This document shows positions 41,701 through 48,453 of a DNA stretch of 64,000 bases, one piece after another; the first letter of the stretch is position 1; the number at the start of each line of letters is the position of its first letter. Under the pieces are notes generated by a model. The model was not told the origin of the DNA. It made no database searches and saw only the letters and a program-made list of their open reading frames with translations. Origin of the DNA: Rugalucina vietnamica. Taxonomy: Eukaryota > Mollusca > Bivalvia > Lucinida > Lucinidae. Location: NCBI GenBank assembly GCA_964017185.1, contig OZ024879.1, forward strand, positions 45,081,883-45,145,882, written 5' to 3'. The translations under genes and the position numbers were made by a program.

Positions 41701-44700
41701 AGTAGAAATATCTTTCACCATTCTCTTATCATAACAAGTCTTTCTTCTGTGCATGTCGATCAGCCATTTAGTAACAACAACACAAAAACTCAACGAGAAG
41801 TTAAAACCTCTGTATCTTTTCAATTCTGTCTAATCATCAAACACCCCTATTGCAATCTTGCCAGCTTGGTTAGATAGCTGATTGTTCTTTTGGGATTGCT
41901 TAACACAAACTAAATATGTTATTCAAATGAGATAAATTCAAATGTCTTGTTACTTGTACATTCATTTCTAAAATGCCTCAATACCTTGCTCAATACTCAG
42001 GTATCATCATTAGATATAAAGATCATAAAATTTCTAATACTGGTCACTACCCGCTACCCAGTGGGTATACGGGTTTACCCGCAGAAACCCACTGAGTTGG
42101 GTTTTATGGTTTAATACCCGGGTTTTTCGAACCCTGACATAAATGTCATATTTGAGCCGCCTCGTGGGAAAACCAACAATGTGGTTTCCGAACAGGTCTG
42201 ACATAAACCGACCTGTACAGTCACAGAAAAGAGCTAGAATTTTGAAATTTCGGATTTAAGTAGAAAAGGAACTGTACTATCCGAGTAGCGAAAACAAAAG
42301 CGCTGATCAGCTTTGCGGTTACCGCAAAGCTGATCTGCGCCTTTGTTTTCACCTATGCAGATTGTTGGTTTTCCCATGGGGCGGCTCATTTATAAGGCAC
42401 AGGCTATATAGAGGCCATATTGTGATTTGGTTATATAGTTCCAAAAAGCATGCCAGTGATATGAAGAAAGCAAATATATGAGCATGAGAAAACCAACAAT
42501 CTGCATATGCAAAAACAAAGGCGCAGACCAGCTTCGCGGTAACAGCGAAGCTGATCAGTGCCTTTGTTTTTGCTAAATGAATAGTACAATTCCTCTTCTT
42601 TCTAAATATAAAATTTCAAGCTTCTAGCCATCTTCTGTGACAGCGCAGACCGGTTTGTGTCAGACTTGCTCGGAAACCACACTGTTGGTTTTCTCATTCA
42701 GCGGCTCATATCGTAAATCAGTTAATGCCATTTTGTTGGAGTGCCTCAAACCAAACAAGTAATAGAGTACAACAAAAATGCAGTGCCATAGCCACAATTT
42801 TTTAACAAGTTTCAATTTTATGCCATAAGCTAAGTTCTTTTAGAATTCTTTATTTTATATCTAGTTCGTTTGAAAAAAGAATACATGTATGCTGTTTGCT
42901 TAGGCATATAATTATAAAGATTTGGTTTATCTATTCATATCTTTATGTATGGTTGACTGTTGAACTACAAATTTCTTTTGTTTATGTAGTCGTCTCGCTC
43001 TGTAGAAGGCTTGAGAGATCGTTTGGTGAGTGGCAGATATTGTCATGCTCGATATTGTTATGCTCAACATTGTCATGCTCAATGTTGTTGTGCTCAGTGT
43101 TGTTGTAGAATGACTTTATGCATTTTGTTAATCAGGACTTAGACCTGTCACTAGCATGTTTGGTAACTTTTAGGGTTAGATGCATGATTTAGGGAAGGCA
43201 GTTCATTGGTTGGAGGTTGTCAGATTGATTAATCAAATAATATGTTTCCTGCATTTTTACTGAAATTATAAAATTTGTTCATAGCACTTCTATTGAATGT
43301 GTAGATGACACAGATTTGCGTGAATGATAAGTACCTAATACTAAAGTTTCTCACCCACCAGACAAGCAGAGATATTTCTGTCTCAGTACTAGTACAATTT
43401 TAGCTGTCTCAAAATGTCAATCATTTCTGTATTTTAATACCTAAATAGAAATGTACACCTCAAGCTTACTTCCATATAAGGAAGTGATGAGCTAGGTGTC
43501 AACTGTCAGAGACAAAAACAGTCTAGCTGGTGTTAATTTCAGGAAGATATCAAGAGTAATTGTAGTCTGCTGCTCTCATAAAAATCTAAAAGCTTAATTT
43601 TGCCGGGAATTTTGTGAATAAAACAAAATGATGATTTAATATTTTTGTAAGGTGAGTGCAAATACAAATTATTTTTTATTTGTTTCACTGGTTAATTTGC
43701 ATATTGTTTTATGTCCAAACAAAATGGCTGCCTGAATCCTATTCAGAGTCAAACTGTTTTAAAAGGTGGGTGAGAAAAATAATCAATGATAGTGTTGAAT
43801 CCTCAACAAGGAAATCTCAGGCTCGTTTTCAGATTATTCAAGTCTCATCCTCGGCAGAGCCTCGGATGAGACTGGAATAATCTGAAAACTTGCCTGAGAT
43901 TTCCTTGTCTCGGCCTCAACGCCATCATAGATTCTTTTAGTCTCAGTATATTTTGGGTGATAAGGTAGTGCACCTTTGGTTTATGCACATTTGCATGAGG
44001 CAAGTCAATTACATCTAACATGTGAGTCATTTAGCACCCCACCATTCATGTTGTACACTATAACTTTGGAAATTTTGTTATGCCCCCAACTTCGAAGAAG
44101 TTAAGGGGGCATATTGGTTTGGGTCTGTCCGTGCAGTCAGTCAGTCAGTCTGTCTGTCTGTGATGCGTGAGCACTCGGTCAGGAACCGTTAGAGCTAGGA
44201 TCTTGAAATTTGGTATGTAGTTTGTATATGAAAATTAAGAGGACCCGTATTTTTCTTTCAGGTAAATTCAAGGGGCTAGGGGCCAAAGCTGTGAGAGTTA
44301 TTTCCCTTTTTAATTCTTGATAAAGTGAATAGATGGTGGATACCTTTTGTGCGCAACTCCTCCTACAGTTTTATTCCGATACTCTTGAAACTTTACAGAT
44401 GTTATGACCATGCTTTGAAGATATGCATGTGGTTTGGATATAATCCTCAGATTAATTTTTGTCACTTTTTTCGCAATTTGAACTTAGCCATTTTTCGAGC
44501 ATTTTGACAATGAAAGTGAATGGGCAGTGGGTACCTTGTGTGCGCAACTACTCCTACAGTTTCTTGCCAATTCATTTAAAACTTTACATGTATTATGGGC
44601 ATGGTCTGAAGATATGCATGTGGTTTGGATATAATCCTTGGATTATTTTTTTGTCATTTTTTTCACAATTTGAACTTAGTCATTTTTTCGGGCATTTTAG

Positions 44701-47147
44701 TGGATGGATAGAGGGTACCTTGTGTGCGCAACTCCTCCTACAATTTAATACCGATACTTTTGAAACTTTGCAGACATTGTGACCATGCTTTGAAGATATG
44801 CATGTGGTTGGGATATACTCCTCAGATTAACTTTTGTCACTTTTTTTACAATTTGAACTTAGTCATTTTTTGGACATTTTTACATCTTGAAAGTGGCTTA
44901 CCAGTTGGGGGCATAGTGTTTCATAAACACATTTTCTAGTTGCATGAGATTTTATTTAATACAGAATATTTATTTAATACAGCAGAGTTAAATTTCTTCA
45001 TTTCGTTTTTGCACTTTTCATTTGTAACCACAGCCCCTACCTAGCCCCTAAATATAGCAGGTACTTTAACTTTTAGCAAGCAAATACCTGCTAAAAACTC
45101 TGTGTTGCAGGAACAGCCTGTTCATACAACTGTTAAATTTTCATCAACAGTAACCAAAGTTTACTTTGCACAGTCTTTTTGGGCACTGTTTTGGCTGTGG
45201 AAACTTCAAAATTAAAAAAAAAAATCCAAACCCATTCTTGGCACAATCAGGATTTGAGCCGCCTCGTGGGAAAACCAACAATGTGGGTTTCCGACCAGGT
45301 CCTACACAAACCGACCTGTGCAAGCACAGAAAAGAGCTAGAATCTTGAAATTTGGGATTTAAGTAGAAGAAGAACTGTACTATCTGAGTAGCGAAAACAA
45401 AGGCGCTGATCAGCTTCACAGTTACTGCGAAGCTGATCTGCGCCTTTGTTTTCGCCTAGGCAGATTGTTGGTTTTACCATATGGCAGCTCATTAGAGACT
45501 GGGGTATTAAATGAAGGTTTTAGTTCAAAGTTCTATAAATTGCTACAGTGACGTTGATGCTTGAACACATGCATGCTTGAAGATTGAATGTAGGCTGATT
45601 TGTCTATAGGTGTTGTCTTGTAGATTTTATTTTGTTATTGTGTGCTCCCCACAAAATGCCAATATTAAAAGTTTTGTAGCACATGGAAGCTGTCCGTGGT
45701 TGCAAACAATAGCTTTCATTGATATAAAATGAGCCGCATCGTGAGAAAACCGGATTTTTGCCTAGGCAAAAACAAAGGCGCAGATCAGCTTCGCGGTAAC
45801 CGCGAAGCTGATCAGCGCCTTTGTTTTCGCTACACGGATAGTATATTTCCTCTTCTTCTTATATCCGAAATTTCAAGCTTCTAGCCCGCTTCTGTGACTG
45901 CACAGACCGGTTTGTGTCAGTCCTGTTCGGAAACCCCGAAGACCGGTTTTCTCGCGTCGCGGCTCAAATAACCTACTTTTCCAATAAGACTTTCAGTGGA
46001 GGTTTGATCTCCATATGACCATAGCCATTGACTGGGATATAAAACACTAACCCCATGACTACTTTATGAATCTGAAAGTTCAAGTCTCTACCAGTGTACA
46101 GTGACTGTACAATGTTGACACTGCCGAGTGGTTAAGAATGCTGTTTCTTAATCACTCGATCATCTCACCGCTATGTCAGGTGTGGGTTCCAGCCCTTCTG
46201 GCCAAGTTCTGCTTGCGGGTGTGCCAGGTGGTTTTTATCGGGGTTCTCCTGTTTTCGCCCCACCTACTGATTGGCCCGTCTCATATGAGCTGAAATAATC
46301 TTGAAAGGGACGTCAAAGTGCATTAAAAATGTTGACACTGTGAAAGTCTGATTCTACTAAAGATCCATGTCTATGTTGAAAACCTGAGATGAAACAAGAA
46401 AACAATCAAAAACTTACTACCACAATTTCTACGGTACTCGTTCCAGGCCGGTATTTCCGATAGCAAGTCAGACGGAAGTTTCTAGCTCTTTTACAGGACC
46501 TATATATGAGCCACTGCATAAGAAAACCAACAAAATACTTGGGCAAAAACAAAGGCGCAGATCAGCTTCGCGGAACTGCGAAGCTGATCAGCGCCTTTAT
46601 TTTCGCTACACGGATAGTTCAGTCCTTCTGCTTAAATACAAAATTTCAAGCCTCTAACCATCTTCTGTGACTGTACAGCCCAGTTTGTGTCGGACCTGGT
46701 CGGAACCCAAATCGTTGGTTTTCTCATGCACAGGCTCATATAGATGCACTGTGCGACTCATTTAGGGATTCATGACTATGTAAGGAAAAAAAAAATAAAA
46801 TAAAAAAATAACTGTAGTAATAATAATACTTATTACCATAATTATCACAGGACCCTTTTCAGGCCAAGGTGTCGGGTAGCAAGTCGGAGTGAAATTTCTA
46901 GCTCTTTAAGAGGACCTATGAAGCATGTGTGACTTATTTAGAGATTCATGACTATATAGGGAAAAAATGAAGATAAAAAAAAAGCTTATTACCACAATTA
47001 TTACAGTACTCTTTTCAGGCCAAGGTGTCTGGTAGCAAGTCGGAGGGAAATTTCGAGGAAGCATTACTAGAGGAGTCAAATAAAGAAAATGCAACAGGTG
47101 GGGATGCCACGACGGAAAAAATGCCGGAGGAAAAAGTGCCATTGTAA
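23682..47147 (+). CDS. TPD52: TPD52-family (tumor protein D52-like) gene, eight coding exons
   Basis: Exons 23682-23793, 24128-24261, 24571-24719, 26147-26206, 39271-39372, 39822-39882, 42990-43025 and 47019-47147 splice with GT-AG borders and matching phases into 260 codons plus stop (783 bp). The family core is clear: an acidic N-terminus, the coiled coil EEQKQEWKEELDK/VEGEIATLKQVL and ELKRKLG(I). Then come TSSK-like Ser/Thr stretches (SSLVSTTSKKLGDIRNSQTF) and FKSVEDKVGS, all typical of D52, D53 and D54. These are small cytosolic adaptors that dimerise by the coiled coil and act in vesicle trafficking; that function is family knowledge. A start codon was not found: the first listed exon begins mid-frame, so at least one 5' exon lies further upstream or was missed. 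Vertebrate members are roughly 180-250 residues. Introns are filled with transposons, the largest about 13 kb. Confidence 0.93.
23921..24070 (+). repeat. tandem duplicate of intron end plus exon b start
   Basis: This 150-bp block repeats the next block (24071 onward): the pyrimidine tract and acceptor TTCTCTTTCAG, then 94 colinear coding bases reading DLYPDLSPADYDNTAGHIEI. The copy diverges toward its end (EIGQKTAPISNN versus ETGQEPVTAPND). Read on, its frame stops at 24159-24161. A weak GTGTCA donor after ...SNN would be phase 0 and could skip exon b into exon c. It is most likely a decoy or rarely used exon. Confidence 0.85.
24128..24261 (+). CDS. TPD52: TPD52 exon b
   Basis: Acceptor TTTCTCTTTCAG, donor GTAAGC at 24262. 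It encodes DLYPDLSPADYDNTAGHIET and on to EEQKQEWKEELDK, the start of the coiled coil. Entry phase 1, exit phase 0. Confidence 0.93.
24571..24719 (+). CDS. TPD52: TPD52 exon c
   Basis: Acceptor AATCTCTTTCAG, donor GTAAGT at 24720. It encodes VEGEIATLKQVLGSKVRYAT, then ELKRKLGITPIQELKSDFQL, the most conserved coiled-coil block of the family (human D52 has VEEEIQTLSQVL and IKRKLGI). Exit phase 2. Confidence 0.95.
24745..24940 (+). mobile_element. GAGCC-MITE copy, half hairpin deleted
   Basis: Left TAGCCGCCTCATGGGAAAAC (first base mutated), right TTTCCATGAGGCGGTTC. The hairpin stops after GGCGCTGATCAGCTTCGC and the mirror arm is missing. It lies 25 bp after TPD52 exon c. Confidence 0.88.
25687..25921 (+). 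mobile_element. GAGCC-MITE copy
   Basis: Left GAGCCGCCTAGTGGGAAAAC, right TTCTCACGGGGCGGCTC, target duplication ATAT. Full central hairpin with a few mismatches. It abuts the next copy. Confidence 0.93.
25929..26124 (-). mobile_element. GAGCC-MITE copy, left end deleted
   Basis: Starts GAGATATCTGCATAGGCG, missing about 18 bp of the terminal repeat, then a perfect hairpin GATCAGCTTCGCGGTAACCG and mirror; right end TTCCACGAGGTGGCTC. It lies 7 bp from the preceding copy in opposite orientation and ends 22 bp before TPD52 exon d. Confidence 0.85.
26147..26206 (+). CDS. TPD52: TPD52 exon d
   Basis: 60 bp encoding YQKTNEKLHQLNEKIHQSQ, with acceptor TTTTAATTCCAG and donor GTAAGT at 26207. Length divisible by three, entry and exit phase 2, so it can be skipped without a frameshift. 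In vertebrate D52 genes the equivalent segment belongs to an alternatively used region (family knowledge). Confidence 0.9.
26240..26525. mobile_element. degenerate GAGCC-MITE copy and a second end fragment
   Basis: 26240-26431 keeps the long-arm outline (GAGGCCAGGTATGACATAAA, GGTTTTCTCATGAACTGGCTC) with an inner direct duplication ATATAGAGGAAAAAGGGAGC. 26463-26525 is a separate minus-oriented end (GAGCCACCCCGTATGG ... GGAGCAGATCAGCT) cut off in the hairpin. Confidence 0.6.
27088..27299 (-). mobile_element. GAGCC-MITE copy
   Basis: Left GAGCTGCCACATGGGAAAAC, right CCACATGGAGACGGCTC. The right terminal repeat has lost its TTGTTGGTTTTC part. The hairpin is shortened to GCTTCGCGGTTACTGATCAG. Confidence 0.88.
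27341..27475 (+). mobile_element. FB3 palindromic element, copy 2 (partial)
   Basis: CTCATATAAGCCTGGCATCC to GTCTGGGGCTATTCTGTTTG, homologous to 23345-23460 with a longer inner loop; the 3' part after about 27475 is absent. Confidence 0.6.
27540..27775 (+). mobile_element. very old GAGCC-MITE-like copy (tentative)
   Basis: The order GAAAAACC, GGTTTCTGACCAAGACTGAT, AGATTGTACAACCAAAGAAAG, TTCTTAGATGTAG, AAGGTTTTCCCTATGACAC follows the long-arm layout of the family at low identity, with no hairpin left. Confidence 0.35.
27776..28229. other. no recognised feature
   Basis: TPD52 intron DNA without a recognisable element; no coding potential. Confidence 0.35.
28230..29272. mobile_element. TIR element with GCAGCAAAATTGGTCAAGTTA minisatellite
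   Basis: Inverted ends CAGCTCGGTCAAATTAGCAGC (28236) and the mirror of CAGCTCAGTCAGGTTAGCAGC (to 29270). Six to seven degenerate units of about 40-57 bp (GTCAAGTTAGCAGCAATTTTGC) fill 28245-28512. The right part has an inverted hint (GCAGCTAACTTGACC, 29143) plus a T-run and GCT repeat. The middle 28520-29130 is unique and non-coding. Confidence 0.65.
29179..29241. repeat. T-run and GCT microsatellite
   Basis: About 33 T, then CTTTTTTTT and eight GCT units, inside the TIR element 28230-29272. Confidence 0.9.
29273..29970. other. no recognised gene
   Basis: TPD52 intron. The motif AATAAGCGCACATGCTCCAATAAG (about 29812) has weaker relatives at 38460 and 38525, hinting at an old repeat that the large element at 29971 was inserted into. 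Confidence 0.35.
30529..30960. repeat. CCCTGATGTAAC repeats with terminal hairpin
   Basis: TCCCTGATGTAAC occurs at about 30530, 30727 and 30883, followed by GTGATGTAACGG, then in inverse form GTTACATCAGGGAC twice (about 30919 and 30943). The last four form an obvious hairpin around GGTGAAAAGTG. Confidence 0.8.
31242..32308. mobile_element. TIR element with repeated GGTCCATATTACCCC
   Basis: Ends AGGGTAATTTGGGGGAATAT and the mirror of AGGGTAATTTGGGGTAATAT, about 24 bp. The sequence GG(T/A)CCAxATTACCCCA also appears internally on both strands (about 31420, 31440, 31470, 31838, 31880, 32270). The longest frame is 65 codons, so non-autonomous. Target duplication unclear. Confidence 0.7.
32640..35340. 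repeat. giant imperfect inverted repeat (arms about 1.3 kb)
   Basis: The left arm, 32640-33920, reads as the reverse complement of 34070-35340 at moderate identity. Examples: AAACTAATTTGAGGTCGAAA (32808) pairs with TTTCGACCTCAAATTTAGTTT (35237), and ACCATCCTGTACTACAATAT (33560) pairs with ATATTGTAGTACAGGATGGT (34428). The spacer is about 150 bp. Each arm is itself a degenerate tandem of about 180-bp units centred on TTCATGAATxTTAAT. It lies inside the 5.3-kb TIR element. Confidence 0.8.
36137..37237. mobile_element. 1.1-kb TIR element with 4-bp target duplication
   Basis: Perfect inverted ends GCAGAGTGGATTCTAG / CTAGAATCCACTCTGC, with ATTG on both flanks (36133-36136, 37238-37241). Removing it restores the monomer sequence. 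Its left half is relatively GC-rich with ACGCATGCGCATATG and TCACGTG. It holds a short ATG frame, MESRFILSWLVITKRQEIGV, ending after 30 codons, and a basic patch PPKRKRKFDLFRKKW, perhaps a relic of a transposase N-terminus or a captured exon. Function not recognised. Confidence 0.85.
38576..38794 (+). mobile_element. FB3 palindromic element, copy 3
   Basis: TTAACTCATTTAAGCCTGGC to ATATGGGTTAA. The central dyad is AGCCCCAGATGTGACGCCGC / GCGGCATCCCATCTGTGGCT. TTAA at both ends. Confidence 0.75.
38795..39270. other. TPD52 intron, no recognised element
   Basis: Unique AT-rich DNA ending in the TTTATTCCCCAG acceptor of exon e. Open frames on both strands here are unsupported. Confidence 0.4.
39271..39372 (+). 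CDS. TPD52: TPD52 exon e
   Basis: Encodes YQKTTAVAKSAADKTSAAVS, then SLVSTTSKKLGDIR, aligning with the YKKTSETLSQAGQKASAAFS-type segment of vertebrate D52. Acceptor CCCCAG, donor GTAAGA at 39373; entry and exit phase 2 (102 bp), so skippable in frame. Confidence 0.95.
39394..39520 (+). mobile_element. GAGCC-MITE left-half fragment
   Basis: GAGCCGCGGTGCGAGAAAAC followed by the CTGGTCTTTGGGGTTTCC end-type, ending near AAGTACAGGAGG; hairpin and right end are absent. It lies 21 bp after exon e. Confidence 0.75.
39822..39882 (+). CDS. TPD52: TPD52 exon f
   Basis: Encodes NSQTFKSVEDKVGSAYASVK, corresponding to NSPTFKSFEEKVE of vertebrate D52. Acceptor ATATTTTCAG, donor GTGAGA at 39883, exit phase 0. 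Confidence 0.95.
39968..40201 (+). mobile_element. GAGCC-MITE copy, CTGGTCTTCGG end-type
   Basis: GAGCCACACTGGAGAAAACT at the left, CTCACGACGCGGCTC at the right; complete hairpin CGCTGATCAGCTTCGCAGTT and mirror. Flanks ATAT/ACAT. Confidence 0.92.
40445..40661 (-). mobile_element. GAGCC-MITE copy
   Basis: GAGCTGCGTTATGAGAAAAC at the left, CTCATGAAGTAGCTC at the right. One hairpin arm is partly deleted (GCGCAGTAATTGCAAAGCTG). Confidence 0.88.
40662..41070. other. TPD52 intron, no recognised element
   Basis: Nothing recognisable; no splice-bounded frame resembling the family was seen. Confidence 0.35.
41079..42136. mobile_element. non-autonomous hAT element with 8-bp target duplication
   Basis: Termini CAGGGTTCGAA and TTCGAACCCTG, flanked by a perfect 8-bp duplication ACATAAAT (41071-41078 and 42137-42144), the hAT signature. 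Subterminal GGGTAAACCCGGGTTGGG-like motifs occur at both ends. No transposase is present; the interior is AT-rich. Confidence 0.9.
42154..42387 (+). mobile_element. GAGCC-MITE copy
   Basis: GAGCCGCCTCGTGGGAAAAC left, TTCCCATGGGGCGGCTC right, target duplication ATTT. Complete hairpin with GCGGTTACCGC apex. It lies 9 bp after the hAT target duplication. Confidence 0.94.
42480..42707 (-). mobile_element. GAGCC-MITE copy
   Basis: Left end shortened to GAGCATGAGAAAACC (CCGC lost), right TTCTCATTCAGCGGCTC, target duplication ATAT, near-complete hairpin. Confidence 0.92.
42990..43025 (+). CDS. TPD52: TPD52 exon g (36-bp microexon)
   Basis: Twelve codons, SSRSVEGLRDRL, between acceptor TTTGTTTATGTAG and donor GTGAGT at 43026. 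Phase 0 on both sides, so it can be included or skipped. Microexons at this position are used alternatively in vertebrate D52 genes (family knowledge). No transcript evidence here. Confidence 0.75.
43026..43774. other. TPD52 intron, no recognised element
   Basis: A short degenerate ATTGTTATGCTCA/ATTGTCATGCTCA repeat at about 43045-43105 follows the microexon donor; the rest is featureless. Confidence 0.4.
43775..43935. repeat. long hairpin (foldback)
   Basis: Arms of about 75 bp around CTCGGCAGAGCCTCGG: GGAAATCTCAGGCTCGTTTT and CAGATTATTCAAGTCTCATC on the left mirror GATGAGACTGGAATAATCTG and GCCTGAGATTTCCTTGT on the right. No flanking duplication identified. Confidence 0.8.
44080..44939 (+). 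mobile_element. TGCCCCCAACTTCGAAG-type element, Helitron-like 3' end
   Basis: Begins ATGCCCCCAACTTCGAAGAAG with mirror GTTAAGGGGGCAT, then a GTCA/GTCT microsatellite. Three direct monomers of about 187 bp follow (GTACCTTGTGTGCGCAACTC at about 44340, 44530, 44716). It ends GGGGGCATAGTGTTTCATAAACACATTTTCTAGT. The 3' hairpin GTGTTTcatAAACAC, followed after five bases by CTAG and T, matches the Helitron end pattern. A clear 5' TC was not fixed. This repeat type is familiar from bivalves. Confidence 0.75.
45256..45490 (+). mobile_element. GAGCC-MITE copy
   Basis: GAGCCGCCTCGTGGGAAAAC left, TTACCATATGGCAGCTC right; complete hairpin with CACAGTTACTGCG apex. Confidence 0.93.
45731..45965 (-). mobile_element. 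GAGCC-MITE copy, CCGG end-type, perfect hairpin
   Basis: GAGCCGCATCGTGAGAAAAC left, TCTCGCGTCGCGGCTC right, target duplication AAAT. The hairpin is perfect: GCGCAGATCAGCTTCGCGG and mirror. Confidence 0.95.
46111..46340 (+). mobile_element. tRNA-derived SINE, 5'-trimmed
   Basis: SINE body 46124-46327, starting CCGAGTGGTTAAG (GGCGGCCCCCGTGG lost), with B box GGGTTCCAGCC and tail CATTAAAAA. A perfect 13-bp duplication AATGTTGACACTG flanks it at 46111-46123 and 46328-46340. Confidence 0.93.
46430..46507 (+). repeat. upstream duplicate 1 of TPD52 terminal exon start
   Basis: Contains acceptor-like TACTCGTTCCAG at 46445 followed by codons AGISDSKSDGSF and a TAG, a diverged copy of the last-exon start AKVSGSKSEGNF. 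The copy continues into ACAGGACCTATATATG, where a GAGCC-MITE is inserted. Confidence 0.75.
46508..46737 (-). mobile_element. GAGCC-MITE copy, CTGTGCATG end-type
   Basis: GAGCCACTGCATAAGAAAAC left, CTCATGCACAGGCTC right, target duplication ATAT, near-perfect hairpin. It splits the first duplicate of the TPD52 last-exon block, so it inserted after that duplication. Confidence 0.94.
46738..46918 (+). repeat. upstream duplicate 2 of TPD52 terminal exon start
   Basis: Acceptor ACCCTTTTCAG at 46861 followed by AKVSGSKSE then TGA in frame. It is nearly identical to the true exon start (AKVSGSKSEGNF), with one G-to-T change creating the stop. Flanking TTATTAGxGATTCATGACTAT and CTTATTACCAxAATTAT sequences repeat in all three blocks. 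Confidence 0.85.
47019..47147 (+). CDS. TPD52: TPD52 terminal exon h
   Basis: Acceptor TACTCTTTTCAG. Encodes AKVSGSKSEGNFEEALLEES, then NKENATGGDATTEKMPEEKVPL and TAA (47145-47147), matching the GGTKPAGGDFGEVL-type C-terminus of D52 proteins. Two partial duplicates lie upstream. A polyadenylation signal candidate AATAAA is at 48901-48906. Confidence 0.93.
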   Translation, partial: AKVSGSKSEGNFEEALLEESNKENATGGDATTEKMPEEKVPL

Positions 47148-47390
47148 AATTGGAGATTGTCAGAACACTTGTAAACTTGGGGAAAGTGTGATGCTAAGGG
47201 GATTGTGTGGCTGAATGAAACAGTTGATAAATTGGCCCGATATGCAGTGTTTGATAAAAATTGATACATAATTATCGTCGTTTGTTTCAGACTTTTTGGT
47301 GCAATATATATTTTTGGAAAAACAGCAAACGTTTTACCATTGCACATGCTTAATCTCCACCATTTGCGATTATAAGTGAAGATATTGTAT

Positions 47391-47770
47391 GAGCCACGTC
47401 CTGAGAAAACCGGATTTTGCCTATGCAAAAACAAAGGCGCAGATCATCTGTGCAGTAACTGCACAGCTCATCAGCGCCTTTGTTTCACCACTCAGATCCC
47501 TCTTGTACTTAAATCCGAAGTTTTAAGCTTCTAGCCTTCTTCTGTGACTCTGTAGGCTGGATTTTGCCTATGCGAAAACAAAGGCGTAGATCAGCTGTGC
47601 AGTAACTGCACAGCTGATCAGCGCCTTTGTTTCACCACGCGGATAGTACAATCCCTCTTGTACTTAATTCCAAAGTTTGAAGCTTCTAGCCATTTTCTGT
47701 GACTCTGTAGGCCGATTTGTGTCCAAACTGGTCAGAAATCCTGAAGACTGGTTTCCTGGCGTCGTGGCTC
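47391..47770 (-). mobile_element. GAGCC-MITE copy with 147-bp internal tandem duplication
   Basis: GAGCCACGTCCTGAGAAAAC left, TGGCGTCGTGGCTC right, target duplication GTAT. The inner block GGATTTTGCCTATGC ... GACTCTGTAGGCxG is present twice (47412 and 47559), so this copy has two hairpins, each with the variant apex GCTGTGCAGTAACTGCACAGC. Confidence 0.93.
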
Positions 47771-48078
47771 GTATTATCAGTGCAGTGAACAAAGACTCGG
47801 GTGAGAGTACCGGTATTATATATGGATGCTGTTGACCAAAACAGGTTTTGCCTGTTAACTCGCATCAACTGTTTGTTTAATCACACTGTCCCACTAGTAA
47901 AGATAGGCAAAACAGAAATTGTGATCCAAAGCTTTCGTTCCTTGTCAATTTAATATGATTATTTTCCAGTGTGCCTCAGTGAGTGATGTTATCCGCATTG
48001 ACAATAGAACCTGTAGTAACATATTGAACATGAATAGACGTCTAACCCTCAGATGAGGACAAAGAACTATAAAAACGA

Positions 48079-48088
48079 TATGATGAGA

Positions 48089-48140
<52 letters not shown>

Positions 48141-48141
48141 C
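48079..48141. repeat. GAT trinucleotide microsatellite
   Basis: About 19 units of GAT with one early interruption (GAGAAT). Confidence 0.95.
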
Positions 48142-48168
48142 TTGCATCCGACCCCAGATAGAGAGTTC

Positions 48169-48453
48169 CATTACAAAAACATGCTCATAGATTTTTAAAG
48201 TTGTAAAAAATGAAACATTCTAGTAGAAAATGTTTGATATTTTTCTCACTTTTGCTCAAAACATAGATTGTGGGTACATGTTAGAAACGCCTCACCAAGA
48301 CGGTCTAACCGCCTCGCCAAGGCGGTTCTATCAAGTACCCACATGTTTTGGAGCAAAGCTGAGAAAAATTGGTGTATCCCTGTAAACCCCATCTTCACTA
48401 TATGAAAATGGAGTTTAAGGGGGTATATATTTCACGGACATGTTTTCCTGATG
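48169..48453. mobile_element. foldback element FB2, copy 2
   Basis: Ends CATTACAAAAACATGCTCAT and ACGGACATGTTTTCCTGATG. Central arms CATAGATTGTGGGTACATG and GTACCCACATG with inner GAACxGCC stems, here expanded (GTCTAACCGCCTCGCC). Confidence 0.8.

Larger units (their letters stand above)
47148..48168. other. TPD52 3' UTR or downstream region
   Basis: Holds the double MITE at 47391-47770 and the GAT microsatellite. If AATAAA at 48901 is the real signal, all of this plus FB2 copy 2 would be 3' UTR. Transcript data are absent. Confidence 0.4.

Noticed and set aside
46738-46918. A second functional last exon of TPD52
   Set aside because: It has an in-frame stop nine codons in and matches a duplicated block, so it is listed as a duplicate and possible alternative exon, not as the main coding exon.
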